Assembly: GCA_009363875.1 (NCBI GenBank)
Contig: CM018688.1
Coordinates: 56,707,001-56,771,000, forward strand
Direction: 5' to 3'
Length of the DNA: 64,000 bases
Source of the DNA: Mikania micrantha
Lineage: Eukaryota; Streptophyta; Magnoliopsida; Asterales; Asteraceae
A program made the position numbers and the translations under genes. The notes under the pieces were generated by a model. The model had not been told where the DNA came from. It saw only the letters and a program-made list of their open reading frames with translations, and ran no database searches. Each line of letters starts with the position of its first letter. The first letter of the stretch is position 1. Below are positions 41,765 through 54,678 of the stretch, piece after piece.

Positions 41765-43900
41765 TGTCACACCCCCACCTCTCGTCACCTGTGATGATGT
41801 CACTGTATACTCTGATATGGTTGCGGAAGCATAGTGGTGATGTCTTAGAGATGGGGTGTGACTTACTTGAACCGATATCACAGCACACAGATTCACTTAA
41901 AATAAATATATTACAAGGGTTTCGTAAATACATCAACATTACAGTTTAGTTTAGTACACAATCTAATAACCCTTAATTACAAAAGTGTGATGTGCATCCT
42001 CACCGTGTCGTCACTGTTGCCCTGCAAAAATGTTGAATTTAAAACGTCAGCACAAAGCTGATGAGTTTGACAGTTTATTTAAAACAATATGATATGATAA
42101 ACACTTTCTCAAAAATTCAGTTACGGATAACCATGAGACCCGTATCTAGTTCCTTTCGGACAGTTGTACGTTCATGAAGATACTACCCGTCGGTAAATAT
42201 CTTAGTGCCTCATGATCTTAATGTCTATCACTAACATTAAGAAAGTGTTTTGGAAACAGGTACCAAACATTCACACCAGGGGAGATACAATCCTCCCAGC
42301 GAATGGGTTGTCAGCCAATAGTACTATCAATGATTCCTGTTCGGCCCCACATGGGTTCACTAGATACAGTTCAAGAAATGAGGACTTTTGATACTGTGAT
42401 AGAGTTACTAACGGCAAAATCCCATGAAATCACACAATAGTCACTTGAAATCACACAGATATCAGTGATGCATATCATATGTTGAGAAAACAGTTTGCAG
42501 AGTTACCCCGATGTTTGTAAGACAGTAAAAAGAAAAGGGGTTGTACGAGACTCACCTGATAGTATAGGTGTAGCAGAGTATCACCAAACTGATAGTACAG
42601 AGATGATTCTGCATTTAGTTATATTTAATAAGTTATTTATGTTCTAGTTTACTGATTAGATCTTTCTAAACGTTCAATGTCAAAGACATTGCTTAGTAAA
42701 TCATCAACTCAATATTAATTATGTAATTAATTAATTTAATGTTATATCATACAATGTATGATAATGTAGGAATCTACATTGCATTAGATTCCTAATACTA
42801 AGTTGATGACACTCTTGATTAATCAAAATAATCTCTGATTAACCATATAGTTAATGTTGTTGATTATGATACTGTAATAGTTTCTAGATAATTTAATGGC
42901 TTAGGAATGATCAATCCTTGTTATTGATTACCCAAATATCATGAGATATCACAATGTAGTATCATAATAGATGTAATAACCATGTTTAACATACTAATCT
43001 GACTGTTATCATAAACATCAGATAATCATTCCAATGAGTATGTTAATGATTGTGATTAGTTTGAAATACTTGGATTTAACCTTGCATTTCAAAGATTAAT
43101 CCAACTAATCACCTACATTGTTATAATCAAATGGATTAAACCATTATAATTATGGGTATGGTTTCATGCAAACCGGGCATTACAATGGATCAAAACAAGG
43201 ATTTAACCGTTAAAACTTCGTGTTCTTTGTTTATAATCCATCCTAGCCATCATCTAGGCAATAATCAACAATCCTAACTATGTCATTACGTTCAAAATCA
43301 AGATCTAATCAATCAAAATCAAACCAGAAAGTTTAAACGGATCATTACCTAATCTGACGGATTTGGGACTTCAAAACAACGATCAGAACTCGTATAGATA
43401 ATCCCTGGTACGATCCACAGCTTCTGTTGGCTTGAAATTGGTGTTTTGATGCTCAAAATGTCGTCTGCTATTCTTTTGGTTCGAAGAAGTTCGAGAAAGT
43501 TAATAAAAATGGTTTCTGCATGAAGATCTGATAAATGGATCAGATTTCTACACCGCCTCACCCGTCGCGTACCGCGGCGGGAGGCCAATTTGGGCTTCGC
43601 GTACCGCGAAGCTTTTCCGGAATCTTTGATATTTTACATTCATCGCGTACCACGGAGGACCCTCAAGCTCACCTCCGCGTACCGCGACGAGCCCATTCGA
43701 CCAATACTTAGAAATTTTTCTTCGTTTTTCAATTTCGGGCAATCCAGGACTCCGTTTTGCAAACGGTTTTCGCCCACGTTCATCATTTCTTGCCTATTAT
43801 CATTCTGTAACAATTACAATTATCCAATGAACGTGGATTTCTAGAACGATCAAATGTGATTACATCATTGATGACGTAATTCTCGTATACAACTTTCACA
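41765..43900 (-). repeat. Element A 5' LTR
   Basis: It is 2,136 bp, the same length as the 3' LTR at 12386, with scattered substitutions throughout, so A is older than the Sirevirus. The four GCGTACCGCG-type motifs are at about 43561..43690. Confidence 0.93.
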
Positions 43901-43905
43901 TATGT

Positions 43906-45923
43906 GCCTACAAAAACAATATTATTCATAAACATGTAAATACTTGTAATAATTATTTGGTATGATGAAATTTCGTATTACATAAAATAATAGAAAATGA
44001 CAAATTAAAGTTCGCTTAAGATGTTGATTAATTTTATCTAAGAAAAAAGAAACAAAACGTTTTATACATCGTATATTACATGGAGTATGAAAAAATATAT
44101 TAGATAAAATGAATTATTAATTAAGATTTAAGATGTATGAAATGATTTGGTGAAATTAAGTTTTGTTGGTTAAGTTGGACAATGAGATTACTAAGATTTA
44201 ATGAAGAAATTTAATAAATATGATGTAAATTCCCAAAAAATTATTTTCGTATAAATTAAAAATATATAAAAACATTAAGTCATTTGAATAGATGAATGTT
44301 AAGATAAAAAAAAAAATTAAGATTCGAAAACATCTAATAAAATTCAAATGATTATCTAACTACACTAAATTATTAAAAATTACAAATCATACATAGATAA
44401 TAAATTATTATCATTATTCTTCCTTTTTAAGTTAAAATTTAAAGTTTTGAATTATATTTCTTTATAATTAAATTTAGTCAAATTGCTATTATTAAAATTA
44501 AAAGAATATTTGAATATGAGATTGAAAACTTTTGATTTCAAAATTATTGGTCACAAAAGGAAAGTTTTGACATTATAGTATTTTCATTAACTTTAAAAAG
44601 AATTTGACTTATTTCATTTACCTAATTTAAAGTTTCGCTTAATTCTATTTATTAAATAAAATTAATACTTAAAATGTCAAGAATTAATATAATGTTGATA
44701 TGTGACACATATGATGTGGATAGCCTAAAATGACGACATGTGTCCAGTTGTTACTGTTTTATTATGTAGTATACACACACACACATATATATACATATAT
44801 ATGTATGTATATGTGTGTCTGCCCTCAATCCGCAAAAGTAAAATTACACTAATTTTAATGTTATTTACTTAACAATTTTTAGAAAATAACGTTAAAAGTG
44901 TTTGGTTGGTGGATTTATCAAGCATCATGAGCTGGTGGTCACATTAAAAACCATTTCTATTCTTTATGGTAAAAGTAAGGTTGTTTACATCTAACCCTAT
45001 TAAAATCATACTTAAGTTTTGCTAATAATAAGATTTACTGAGTATAATGATAATGATGAATAACATCATTCAATAATATTTCAGAAATTTAAAAATTAAC
45101 AAGATGATAATAAAACCATGACTATACTTAACAAATTAAATATCACCCATAGCAATGCTATTAGAATAGGTATTACGAGTATGTTCAGTGATTATGAGGT
45201 GACTGCCGTTTTAGTGGAATATGGAATATTTTCACATTGGTCAACTCTTTCAATTTTTCGAACCCCGCAATATGTTAAATATTAGAAATTAGAGTATGAG
45301 GCTATGAGCTGAGCCACGGTTGTTTTAAGTTTTTGGACGCGATTATTTGTAAACCGTGATTAAAAATACAAATTTAATTAATGTATTGATTTTTTATCTT
45401 AAAATAAAAAAAAAATCATTTTTAGACGAGGTTGACGCCAATCTTGGACGTGATTTTTAGTCACGGTTTGTTGTGAGGTTTTTAACCCAGGTTTTGTTAT
45501 TTTTTTGTCGCGGTATTGGGTGGAGCAATTATAGCTACGGTTTTGATCATTTTTTGACACACTTTAGGTTGGAGTTGTCTTTTACCGAAGTTTTGTGATC
45601 ATTTTTTGAGGCGGTTTGTAATTAGAATTAAATTATTATTTTTTTTTGAAAAGAACCTAAACCTTACCTTTTTTTATCTATCTTGGACAGTAAATTTCGA
45701 TTGCGAACTATCATGTAATGAAACATGTTTTATTTTTGTTTCCTGTATTAAAATTAAGCATTAAATCATTTATTTTTATGTTTTATTAATAGTGATAATT
45801 AATAAATTTAACAAATTATTGCTTAAACTTATTATCTTTGATTTTATAAATTATATATACGAATAAATAATCAAGTCATGAATATCTTACACTTTCAATG
45901 TAAAAGTTAGTGATATGTTTAGA
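43906..45923. other. Intergenic DNA between elements A and C, first part
   Basis: AT-rich with no gene seen. A compound microsatellite at about 44770..44820, (AC)n(AT)n(GT)n, is almost self-complementary. 45298..45640 repeats words such as CACGGTTTG, GCGGTATTGG and GATCATTTTTTGA and may be a decayed transposon end, family unknown. Confidence 0.5.
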
Positions 45924-46629
45924 GGGTTAAGTTAAAATAAATAGACTATTTTCCTGAAAAAGGCTAAAAAGGATCATAAGTCATTAGATCATTAATCAAT
46001 GGTTATGATTTAACCAAATTGTCGAAAACTATTTTAGTAATGATCATCTTTGTTGATTTTTATCAAGTTCCCTCACTTTGTTTAAACATTGATAACTTTT
46101 ACATGTGATATTATTTTTCAAAAAAAAATATTTGATAAAAACGAGCATTTTTTTATCTTTTAAATAAGTATACTGTTGCTATAAAGAATTGTTTTTCAAT
46201 TCATTGTGTCTAAGTCATTGTGTCTTTATAAAAGTTATTTTGTCTTTTTTGTATCTAAATTGTTCATGAAAACACAACATTGAGCATGAAATACAAAAAA
46301 CACAATGAAATGTACAAAAGACACGGTGCTATATAGAAAAGACACATTAAACTAAAAAACAAAAATGTTTTCTATAGCAACACTATACTCATTTTGAAGA
46401 TAAAAACTGCTCGTTTTTATGTTATATTTTTTTAAAAAATAATTTCGTATATAAAAGTTATAAACGTTTATAGAAGGTGGGATTTGATAAAAAGTCAACA
46501 AAAATAATAATTATTAAAATACTCTCCAACAACTTGATTTAATCATAGCCGTTGATTAATAATCTAATTGCTCAAGATCCGTCTTATACTTTTTATGAAA
46601 AAAAAAATCTATTTAGTTTAACCTAACCC
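45924..46629. mobile_element. Foldback element of about 700 bp
   Basis: The left (GGGTTAAGTTAAAATAAATAGA in two overlapping words) and the complement of the right (GGGTTAGGTTAAACTAAATAG) match. Inner blocks mirror one another as well: AATCAATGGTTATGATTTAA, GTTGATTTTTATCAA and AAAACGAGCA each have a complement on the right. The centre is near 46276. An imperfect 9-bp duplication (ATATGTTTA near 45913, ATATGTATA at 46630) is possible. It is non-coding. Confidence 0.7.
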
Positions 46630-47882
46630 ATATGTATAATCATATCAAGTGTAATTCTGGTTTTTTTATAGGCTTAACTTTTCCTATTGAAAAATATATA
46701 ACATTTTGTATATTCAACATGTGTAACACACGAGATTTAACCTAGTTATTAGTAGAGAGCACCGGCTACGTATCAAGTTTCTTAAAATCGTCTCTCACCA
46801 ATCGATCTTGATCAGAAAGCGAGTTCAATATTTTTATTGTATTCTTTGCAAGTGATTTCACCATTTTTGTGTTAACAAATCAGGTTAATTTATAAGCTTT
46901 TTAAATTTATTGTTAAACAGTTTTTATATATGCATTTGTTATTTGCTACTAATATTTTAATTAGATCTCTTTTGATTATGTTTCTTAGGAGCAAGCAAAT
47001 TCAAAATCACGGTTAATCCAGCCCAAAATCACTCCTATTTATTTTAAGAACGTTTTCAATATGGTCAGTTAAGTTATTCCAGTTTAACGCCTTTTAGGTT
47101 TGTATAGTGATATAATACAATTTAAATTGTGTTATTATTATTTTTTTTAACTAGTGGTTCTTCCGCGCGTTGTCACCATAACTCCGTCTGATTTCAATTA
47201 TCAAAATGCATATACGAGCACGTATATCAAAACATATATATAAAAACACATTTGTTGTTACTTTATGTAAAACCATGAAGTATAGTTGACGTGAATGTGT
47301 GTAGGATAGAGATAAATAACAAAAGTTTTGGTAAAAACACTGTGTTTGTGTAAAAAAGGAAATATATATTAATAAAAAAACTCATAAACAGAGCAAGAAA
47401 AGAACTCACGCGTTGCAACGGAAATCCCACCACGATAACAAATATCAAAACGTAAACAAGATACAACATATCAAAACTTGGATATAGAACTGTCACAATG
47501 GTTGTAACTTCGATGTAAAACTTAAAGTGTAATTGTCGTAAAAGTGTATAGGTTAAATATAAATCGTAAAAAAGGGATGCTGAGTTTAATATGAAAGAAA
47601 AATATAATTAAATATATATTAATAGAAACAAATATTAATAGAAACGACTTAAAAGAAAACAAAATAAGAAATATTGAGAATTAAAATTTTCGGTATTCGA
47701 TTTCACGGTCCATCGCATAAATCAAGAAAAGTTGGGAAATAAATAAATGAAAAAAAAAAGATAAATGATTTAATTGTAATTAAGAAAAATTATAATAAAA
47801 TAAATAAAGCAAGATTAAATACTGAAGAAAAATAAGTTATTCATTACAAGGATTTAAATGTAATTAGGATAAGAAAAGAAAA
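46630..47882. other. Intergenic DNA between elements A and C, second part
   Basis: No complete gene. 46750..47065 has an exon-like leader (GAAAGCGAGTTCAATA ... AACAAATCAG then GT, and a TTTCTTAG acceptor near 46990 before a non-AT-rich block), which may be the 5' end of a lost gene. 47155..47180 (CTAGTGGTTCTTCCGCGCG) resembles a transposon terminus of unknown class. Confidence 0.35.
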
Positions 47883-48137
47883 TGCCCCCCCTCTCGTCAC
47901 CTGAGATGAGATCATTCGTCACTCTGAGAAGGTTGCGGAAGCATAGTGGTGATGTCTCAGAAATGAGGTGCGACTTACTTGATCCGGTATCACAACACAC
48001 AGATTAACTTAAAGTAAATATATGACAAGGATCGTCATTACAATCAACAGTACAGTTTACAAACTAAGTTTATTACATGACTAACTTATTTAATTACAAA
48101 TATATATAAGGTGCATCCTCACCCGGCAGTCACTGTC
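47883..48137 (-). repeat. Element C 3' LTR, distal piece
   Basis: It matches the first 255 bp of A's LTR on the plus strand (GGTTGCGGAAGCATAGTGG and onward). The last five bases, CTGTC, are duplicated at 59588..59592 by element D. Confidence 0.88.
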
Positions 48138-49354
48138 TGTCACACCCCCAATTTTCAACTAACGGAATTATACCGTTTGGGAAACGTGACAAACCAGGAT
48201 CTCAGATCATTAGACATAACGAAGACCTCTATATGAATTTTAAAACATATGTTGGTCTAAAACTGTAACATCAAAGTTTCAATGATTGCGGAAGCGTTTT
48301 AAAACCAATAACAAAACGTAACGGTTTGAAAATGTAAATTACAAATCCAATAACATTCAATGTCTTAATTGATCAAAACTAAAACACTTGAACTGAAATG
48401 CATGCATGAGACTCAACATCCTAGTCCCTGCTTGTCCTTGCTTGTGTCTTAGTGTCCTGAGAAAACATATAAATCAAGTCAACACAATGGTTGGTGCATA
48501 CATAGGTTTAAGTATTCACAATGTTCAAAACAGCAGTTTGAATAACAAGTTTGTAGATAACATAATCACACATGCACAGTCATGATAGCTAGTCATATAA
48601 ACTATTTACACAAGTGGTCGACACCGAAGCTGACGAGTTGCCATGCTATAGCATGTTTTTGCCTTAACACTATTGTCTAGCACGAACAATAGCAATGTGT
48701 GTGTTTGGTCAGTCAAACACCTGCGTAGATCCCATATACCAAGTGAGGTTTGTCAAACCCAATAGATCTATCTTCAACTACCACGCTTTGCACTCCGGCA
48801 AATTAAACGGTTCGAAAGAGAAGGCTTTGTAATGCTATGTTTGCACTTATTGTAAACAGCTAACTCATGCAAGTGATATGTATCTAAAAGCGTTTGTTGC
48901 ACATGTTTTCTCCCCCAAAACAGTTAAAATAAGAAAGGGGCCGTGTACGCACCTTTGATAGTGAGCAGAATGATCAATACGCGTAAAATCGTGTAGATAA
49001 ACTTCTACGAAAGATCTGTGATTTAAATAGTTCATTGTGTTACTCGGAATGTCGTTTAAAATATGAAATCACATACGTGTCAATATACGTATGTTAGAAT
49101 GTTAGAAACGTGTGTTTGTACGTAAGTGTCTTTGAAATCGTTTAATTAAATCAAATAAACATATATTTGATTATAATATTATGTTCGTATTTATACACGA
49201 CCATATTTTTCGGGTAAAAATATAAGTTTTATTATTTTAGATTGTTCGTATTCGCGATACGGTTCCAACGCAATTCGAACGGGTTAAATCGGAGTTAGAA
49301 CGAGCAAGTTACGGGTTAAAAACCAATAATAGGTTTTAAACTCAAAAACCGGTT

Positions 49355-49420
49355 GGGCCGGATTCGAACCCGCGACCTCCCGGATCACACATGCGCGCCC
49401 AAACCATCTGATCCATCCCA
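49355..49420 (-). other. tRNA-derived (Pol III box A/B) segment inside element D LTR
   Basis: The minus strand has TGGATCAGATGG (box A-like, 49404..49415) and, about 33 bases on, GGTTCGAATCC (a perfect box B, 49360..49370). The spacing suits a tRNA or the head of a tRNA-derived SINE. The presumed T-arm stem does not pair well, so it is not a functional tRNA. The same segment is in the other LTR at about 58105..58170. Confidence 0.55.
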
Positions 49421-50619
49421 ACTTTTGTTACCAGATCTAGTTTCTAATTCCTTTAAGCCCAATCGGCCCATTTTCCATAATCTTAATCATAAACAAACCT
49501 ATTAAGTTCTAATTAGACCCAAATCCGAACTCAATCAAGCCCACCATCATGGGGCTTTTGATCCACTATCCAAATCAGATTCAAAGACAGTTTTAATTTG
49601 AAAATTGCTAACATTAAATCGTTTAAATCGATTATAACTCAATTCGAACTCGAGTTCATCCAATTCCAATTCGAATCAATCGAATTGATGATCTATAAGT
49701 TCTGAAATCATAGGGTTTTTATTAAAACTATCATTTCGACTCATTCTGTGATGTTTAATTAGATCTACAACCTCATTTGAATCGAAAACCCCAAAACCGA
49801 TTGTTATCACGAACCATAGAACGTGATCATTAACAATTCACTATAATTTCATGAAATTGGTATATAGATTTCATTAGTCGGAGCTTTCTGAGACCTGTAA
49901 AACCATTCAATTTGGTTTTTACATCTATTTGAATGAAATTCCCCAATTCGTTATCTAGCATAAACCCTAGAATTAAAACTTTATCAATTCGAGGTTTTTG
50001 GATGAAATTATGTTAGGGGTATTGTTAGTCGGCCCTTTTAGGTTGTGTAGCAGTTGATTTTTACCTGAATTAACTTCGAATTGGTGTAGATCGACTATGA
50101 GATTTGACTTCGGCCGCCCCTTGATCGAGTTCTTCGTTTCGTGCCTTATATCATCAAATTGATTGATGAAAAATCTTCTAAGAATGCCGACTAGAGTGTT
50201 TTAGTGTTCCATTGGACGAAATTTGATCGAATTATGTGAGTTTTATATATGTTTTCATCGGTTTCATCTTAATAGGTGTTAATTGATTTAATTTTTGGCA
50301 ATTATGATGTTATTAATTGCATATAACCGTTAACCATCATTAGTAGGAGTTTTATAAGAAATTAATTCAATTAATTATAATAGATAAATGCTAGTTTCGA
50401 ATTTTTCCATGGTTTTATCACTTGAATTTTGACTTTTAAAGTCAAACTTGAACATTTTATGAAATTTCAACATTTATTCTCATAATCTATATGTTTGTAT
50501 CTTGTTTTGTTTAAACTTAATCCTTCTAGTTTGATTTCGTATAATTTCGTGTCGTTTATACTAGTTTTTGAATAACGGAGTTAATCCGAATTGCCGAATT
50601 GTCACTAATTGGCAAATTG

Positions 50620-50785
50620 GAACATTATTGGGCTTGATTAACCCAATTGGGCTTCCCAAATACTATTGGGCCTACCTAGGCCTACCTTGGCCTTATTGGG
50701 CCTTCCTAGATTTTATTGGGCCTACACTGGCCTTATTGGGCCCTCCCAGACTTCATTGGGCCTACACTGGCCTTATTGGGCCTGT
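50620..50785. repeat. TTGGGCY tandem array in element D LTR
   Basis: Eight copies of TTGGGCC/TTGGGCT occur, most within a unit like TTATTGGGCCTACACTGGCC. TGGGCY is the site II core recognised by TCP factors in promoters of growth genes. The other LTR has the same array near 59370..59535. Confidence 0.8.
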
Positions 50786-50837
50786 GATCTCACTATTCTC
50801 AGTTAACGAGGTTAATTCGAAAAGTCGGATTGTCACA

Positions 50838-51760
50838 TCATCCCCTTGTTAAAGGAATTTTCGTCCCGAAAATTAGTAAATGTTAGGAGTAATTAGGAAA
50901 CTACTTACGAGTTTAAATCGTACGTGTTAGTGTGATTTGATCATTCAGTGTACTTGTGTCTCACACACAAAATCTAATGCTTGCAACATCACAACTAAAT
51001 GTGATCGTTCAATGTGAGTGTTCGTGTGTACACTAGTTAGTTCACCTAACTGTGACTGTTTGTGTTTGATCATACTATGTTGTGTAACCTCACACATAGT
51101 GAGTGTCTATAACTGTTTGTACTATACAACCCCGCACATAGCAAAATGTATGTATGTACTATGCAACCCCGCACATAGCAAAATGTGTGTATGTACTATG
51201 CAACCCCGCACATAGCAAAATGTGTGTAACCAATCATGCATGTACTACCATAACATGTAACATATGAAATGTAGCACATAAAATGTATCAAATGTAATGT
51301 AGCACAAATGTTTGTAACAAAACCAATTGAATAAAGTGTTTGTATACTGTACTATATAATCTCACACATAGCAAATGTTTGAATGTAGTCAACACAATAG
51401 AAACTTCCAAAATTCATGTGTACCTGTAAATTCACGATTACATGGGCCCCTGTACTCGTCAATTTACCTTACACAATTATTCTGGTTCCTTCTATTTGTA
51501 GTACTACTATTGTTTAATCACTCATGATTGTACCACCATGAAATGTAGTACATTGTTTGAAATCAATTACGTATGTACTAATATGAAATGTTTGTGTTTG
51601 CATTCTGCAAAACTGGTGTTCAGCACAATTGTTCCTACTACTTTCAATAGTATCATGTGTTTGTGCTTACAGTTTGAAATCTAAAAGTGTTAGAGTGTGA
51701 AATATAGTGTGAAATATCACATCATCCCCTTGTTGAAGGAAATTTCGTCCCGAAATTTAA
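50838..51760 (-). other. Element D polypurine region, duplicated, with tandem repeat
   Basis: The minus-strand polypurine motif ACAAGGGGATGA lies directly beside the LTR (50838..50850) and again about 880 bp upstream (51722..51733). Both are preceded by an almost identical TTCGGGACGAAATTT-type block. The segment between has no ORF; 51118..51228 is a unit of about 37 bp repeated three times (CAACCCCGCACATAGCAAAA). Confidence 0.75.
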
Positions 51761-54678
51761 CGTGCATTCTTAATGTTTGTTGTTGTTTTGAATAAGTGGG
51801 GATGCTTTTTCATCATTTGGCCTTCCCTTTCTCATGTAAATTCAGGACCACGTCTTGAATTCCACCGAACTTTGATTATCGAAATCTTGCTTTGCTTAAG
51901 TTATTTGACCCCTCGGTCCATGATTTCAGTTGGTTCTTCAATGAATCGTAACTGTTCATCTACTTGTACTTCTTCCATAGGTACAATCAATGTCTCCTCA
52001 GAAATACATTTTTTTTTCGATACGTGAAAGACATCATGAACTCCACTGAGTACATCCAGTAATTTGAGTTGAATCGTACGTTCACTTTGATCGTCAGTCT
52101 GTGGATGATAGGCGGTACTCATATCCAAGCGAGTCCCCAATGACTTATGAAGTGATTTCCAAAAGTTGGAAGTAAATCGGGCATCCCGATCTGATATGAT
52201 AGAGATTGACACGCCATGTCGTGCTACCACTTCCTTGATATAAATGCGAGTCAGTTTCTCCATCTTATCGGTTTCCTTGATTGCTAAGAAATGTGCAGAT
52301 TTCGTTAATCGATCAACAATTACCCAGATCGTATCACAACCACTCGGTGTACGTGGTAACTTAGTAATGAAGTCCATCGAAATCTGTTCCCATTTCCACA
52401 TCGGTATCTCTGGTTGTTGCAGTAAGCCAGATGGCTTCTGATATTCAACTTTGACTTTCGAACAAGTCAAACATTTGCTAACATACCTATCAATGTCAGC
52501 TTTTATGTGAGGCCACCAATAAAGTGCCTTCAGGTCATGATACATCTTATCTGACCCAGATGGACTGAATACCTGGACTTGTCTGCTTCATCTATCACCA
52601 GTTCCCTTAAACCTCCATACAAAGGTATCCAAAGTCGATTAATGAAATAACGAATTCCATCAGACTTGACCTCCAAGTGTGTTTCCAATCCCCGTAAGGA
52701 TTCCTGTTTCAAATTGTCCTTTTTCAAAGCCTCGAGCTGAGCACTGCATACCTTGTCAGGTAAGTCAGTATGCATTGTCATCACAAGTATGCGAACCCGT
52801 CTTGTTGAAGTGTCTTTTCTGCTTAGAGCGTCAGCTATCACATTAGCTTTTCCCGGGTGATACTTAATCGCACACACATAATCGTTCAACTACTCAACCC
52901 ATCGTCGTTGTCTCATATTAAGCTCCTTCTGATTAAAGATATGTTGTAAACTCTTATGATCCGTGTAAATGGTACACTTAGTTCCATTCAAGTAATACCT
53001 CCAAATCTTCACAGCAAAAACCACTGCTCCTAACTCCCAGTCATGAGTAGTGTAATTCTTTTCGTGTGATCGCAGTTGCCTTGAAGCATAAACAATCACT
53101 TTATCATGTTGCATCAATACACATCCCAAACCCTGTGTAAATGCGTCACAATACACCACAAGGTCTTCTGTCCCTTTCGGTAAGGACAGAATCGGTGCAC
53201 TGCAGAGTTTCTGTTCAATAACTGGAATGTAGCTTCTTGTTTATCCGCCCAGGTATACTTCGTTCCTTTGTGCGTAAGAGCTGTAAGTGGTTGAGCGATC
53301 TTTGAGAATCCCTCAATGAATCGTCGATAATAACCCGCCAACCCAAGGAATTGTCGTACCTTGTTAGGGGTCTTTGGTGCTTCTCAATTCTTAATCGCTT
53401 CAATTCATGCTGGATCAATATGTATGCCCTTTTTATTGACTATATGACCCAAAGATTATACTTCTCGCATCCAGAAGTCACATTTCGAGAACTTAACGTA
53501 TAATTGTTCTTGTTTCAGTAATTCTAATAGCAACCGAAGATGTTTAGCGTATTCCTCCTCAGTTTGAGAATAGATGAGAATGTCATCAATGAAAACAATG
53601 ACAAACTTATCAAGATAAGGTTTACAAACACGATTTCATGAGATCCATGAATACAGCTGGAGCGTTTGTCAACCCAAATGGCATGACCAAGAACTCATAA
53701 TGGCCATAGCGTGTCCTGAATGCTGTCTTTGGAATATCCTCCTCCTGGACTCTTAATTGATGATAACCAGACCTGAGATCAATCTTCGAGTAGTAACTCG
53801 AACCTTGCAACTGATCGAACGGATCGTCAATTCTGGGTAACGGATACCGGTTCTTGATAGTAACCTTATTCAATTCCCGGTAATCGATACACATACGGAA
53901 AGTCCCGTCCCTCTTCTTTACAAACAAAATTGGAGCTCCCCACGGTGAAAGACTAGGTCATATGAAACTCTTATCCAACAACTCTTGCAGTTGTGTAAAT
54001 AATTCTTGCATCTCAGACGGTGCGAGTCGATAAGGCGCCCTAGCTATCGGTGCTGCGTCTGGTGTTAGGTCGATTCGAAATTCCACCCGTCTAATAGGCG
54101 GTAATCCCGGCAAGTCTTCTGGAAATACCTCCGGAAATTCACAACTACTAGTACATCTTCAATCTTCTTCTCAGCTACCGGCTTTTCAGTTATAAGTGCT
54201 ATAACTGCCGTATGACATTTCCGCAGACATTTGTGTGCTTTCATACAAGATATGAGACGCAGTGGCGTACTGCTCTTTTCGCCTGGTACATACCGTGTCT
54301 CTCCATGCGAAAGAGGTACTCAAACTATCTTTTGATGGCATACTATTTTAGTCCGGTGTTTGGACAATCAGTCCATGCCAATGCCTACATCAAAACTGCC
54401 TAAAGAGGTAGGCATAAAGTCAATGTCATGTGTTTGACCCATCAAGTCAAAAACACATCCTTTAGAAATATGGTTTACAACAACTAACTTATCATTAGCT
54501 AGTTCTATAGTGTATGGGTTTCCTAAAGCAGTAGGACTAATACTTAACAATTCTCAAGATTTGCTAGATACAAAACCCCGATCTGCACCGGTGTCAAATA
54601 TCATAGAGGCAGAGTGATAATTCAAGAGAAACGTACCCGTAACGGCGTTGGGATCTTCCCGTGCCTGACGTCCTCCAA
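51761..54678 (-). pseudogene. Element D protease-RT-RNase H-integrase-chromodomain, disrupted
   Basis: Reading leftwards: protease (FDTGAD) with stops near 54550 and 54365; RT (FRMCIDYRELNKV, KIDLRSGYHQL, FLVMPFGLTNAPAVFMDLM, 53622..53927) with a frameshift near 53630; RNase H (CDAFTQGLGCVLMQ, TDHKSLQHIF) ending in a TAG near 52890; integrase (WWPHIKADIDRYVSKCLTCS, DFITKLPRT, SDRDARFTS, AYHPQTDDQSERT) with a frameshift near 52540. After SERTIQ the frame jumps to LSGVHDVFHVS, so the end of the integrase core and the GPY/F region are deleted near 52070. A chromodomain-like tail ends near 51770. No functional enzyme is possible. Confidence 0.9.

Larger units (their letters stand above)
12386..43900 (-). 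mobile_element. Element A: Ty3/Gypsy chromovirus, split by two younger elements
   Basis: Both LTRs are 2,136 bp (12386..14521 and 41765..43900). TATGT is duplicated at 12381..12385 and 43901..43905, so the whole span is one insertion. Read on the minus strand the order is 5' LTR, primer-binding site, extra ORF, gag, protease, RT, RNase H, integrase, chromodomain-like end, polypurine tract, 3' LTR. The Sirevirus at 16897..28625 and element B at 29819..38569 interrupt it. Without them and their target duplications it would be about 11.0 kb. In-frame stops in the extra ORF, gag and pol make it non-functional. The C-terminal integrase tail and chromodomain-like region point to a chromovirus, probably Tekay/Del-like. 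Confidence 0.93.
48138..50837 (-). repeat. Element D 3' LTR (2,700 bp)
   Basis: It has TGTCACACCC...GATTGTCACA termini on the plus strand. At the U3 start (50620..50785) it carries eight TTGGGCY motifs in tandem. At 49355..49420 it has RNA polymerase III A- and B-box-like sequences on the minus strand. The 94-residue ORF at 50568 is a by-product of the TTGGGCC repeats. Confidence 0.93.

Noticed and set aside
49355..49420. A functional tRNA gene on the minus strand
   Set aside because: Box A and B are good but the T-arm and acceptor stems do not pair convincingly; it is kept only as a tRNA-derived segment.
50568..50852. 94-residue ORF with WPYWAF/IGPTLALLG repeats (also at 59318)
   Set aside because: It is the TTGGGCC tandem array of element D's LTR read in frame.
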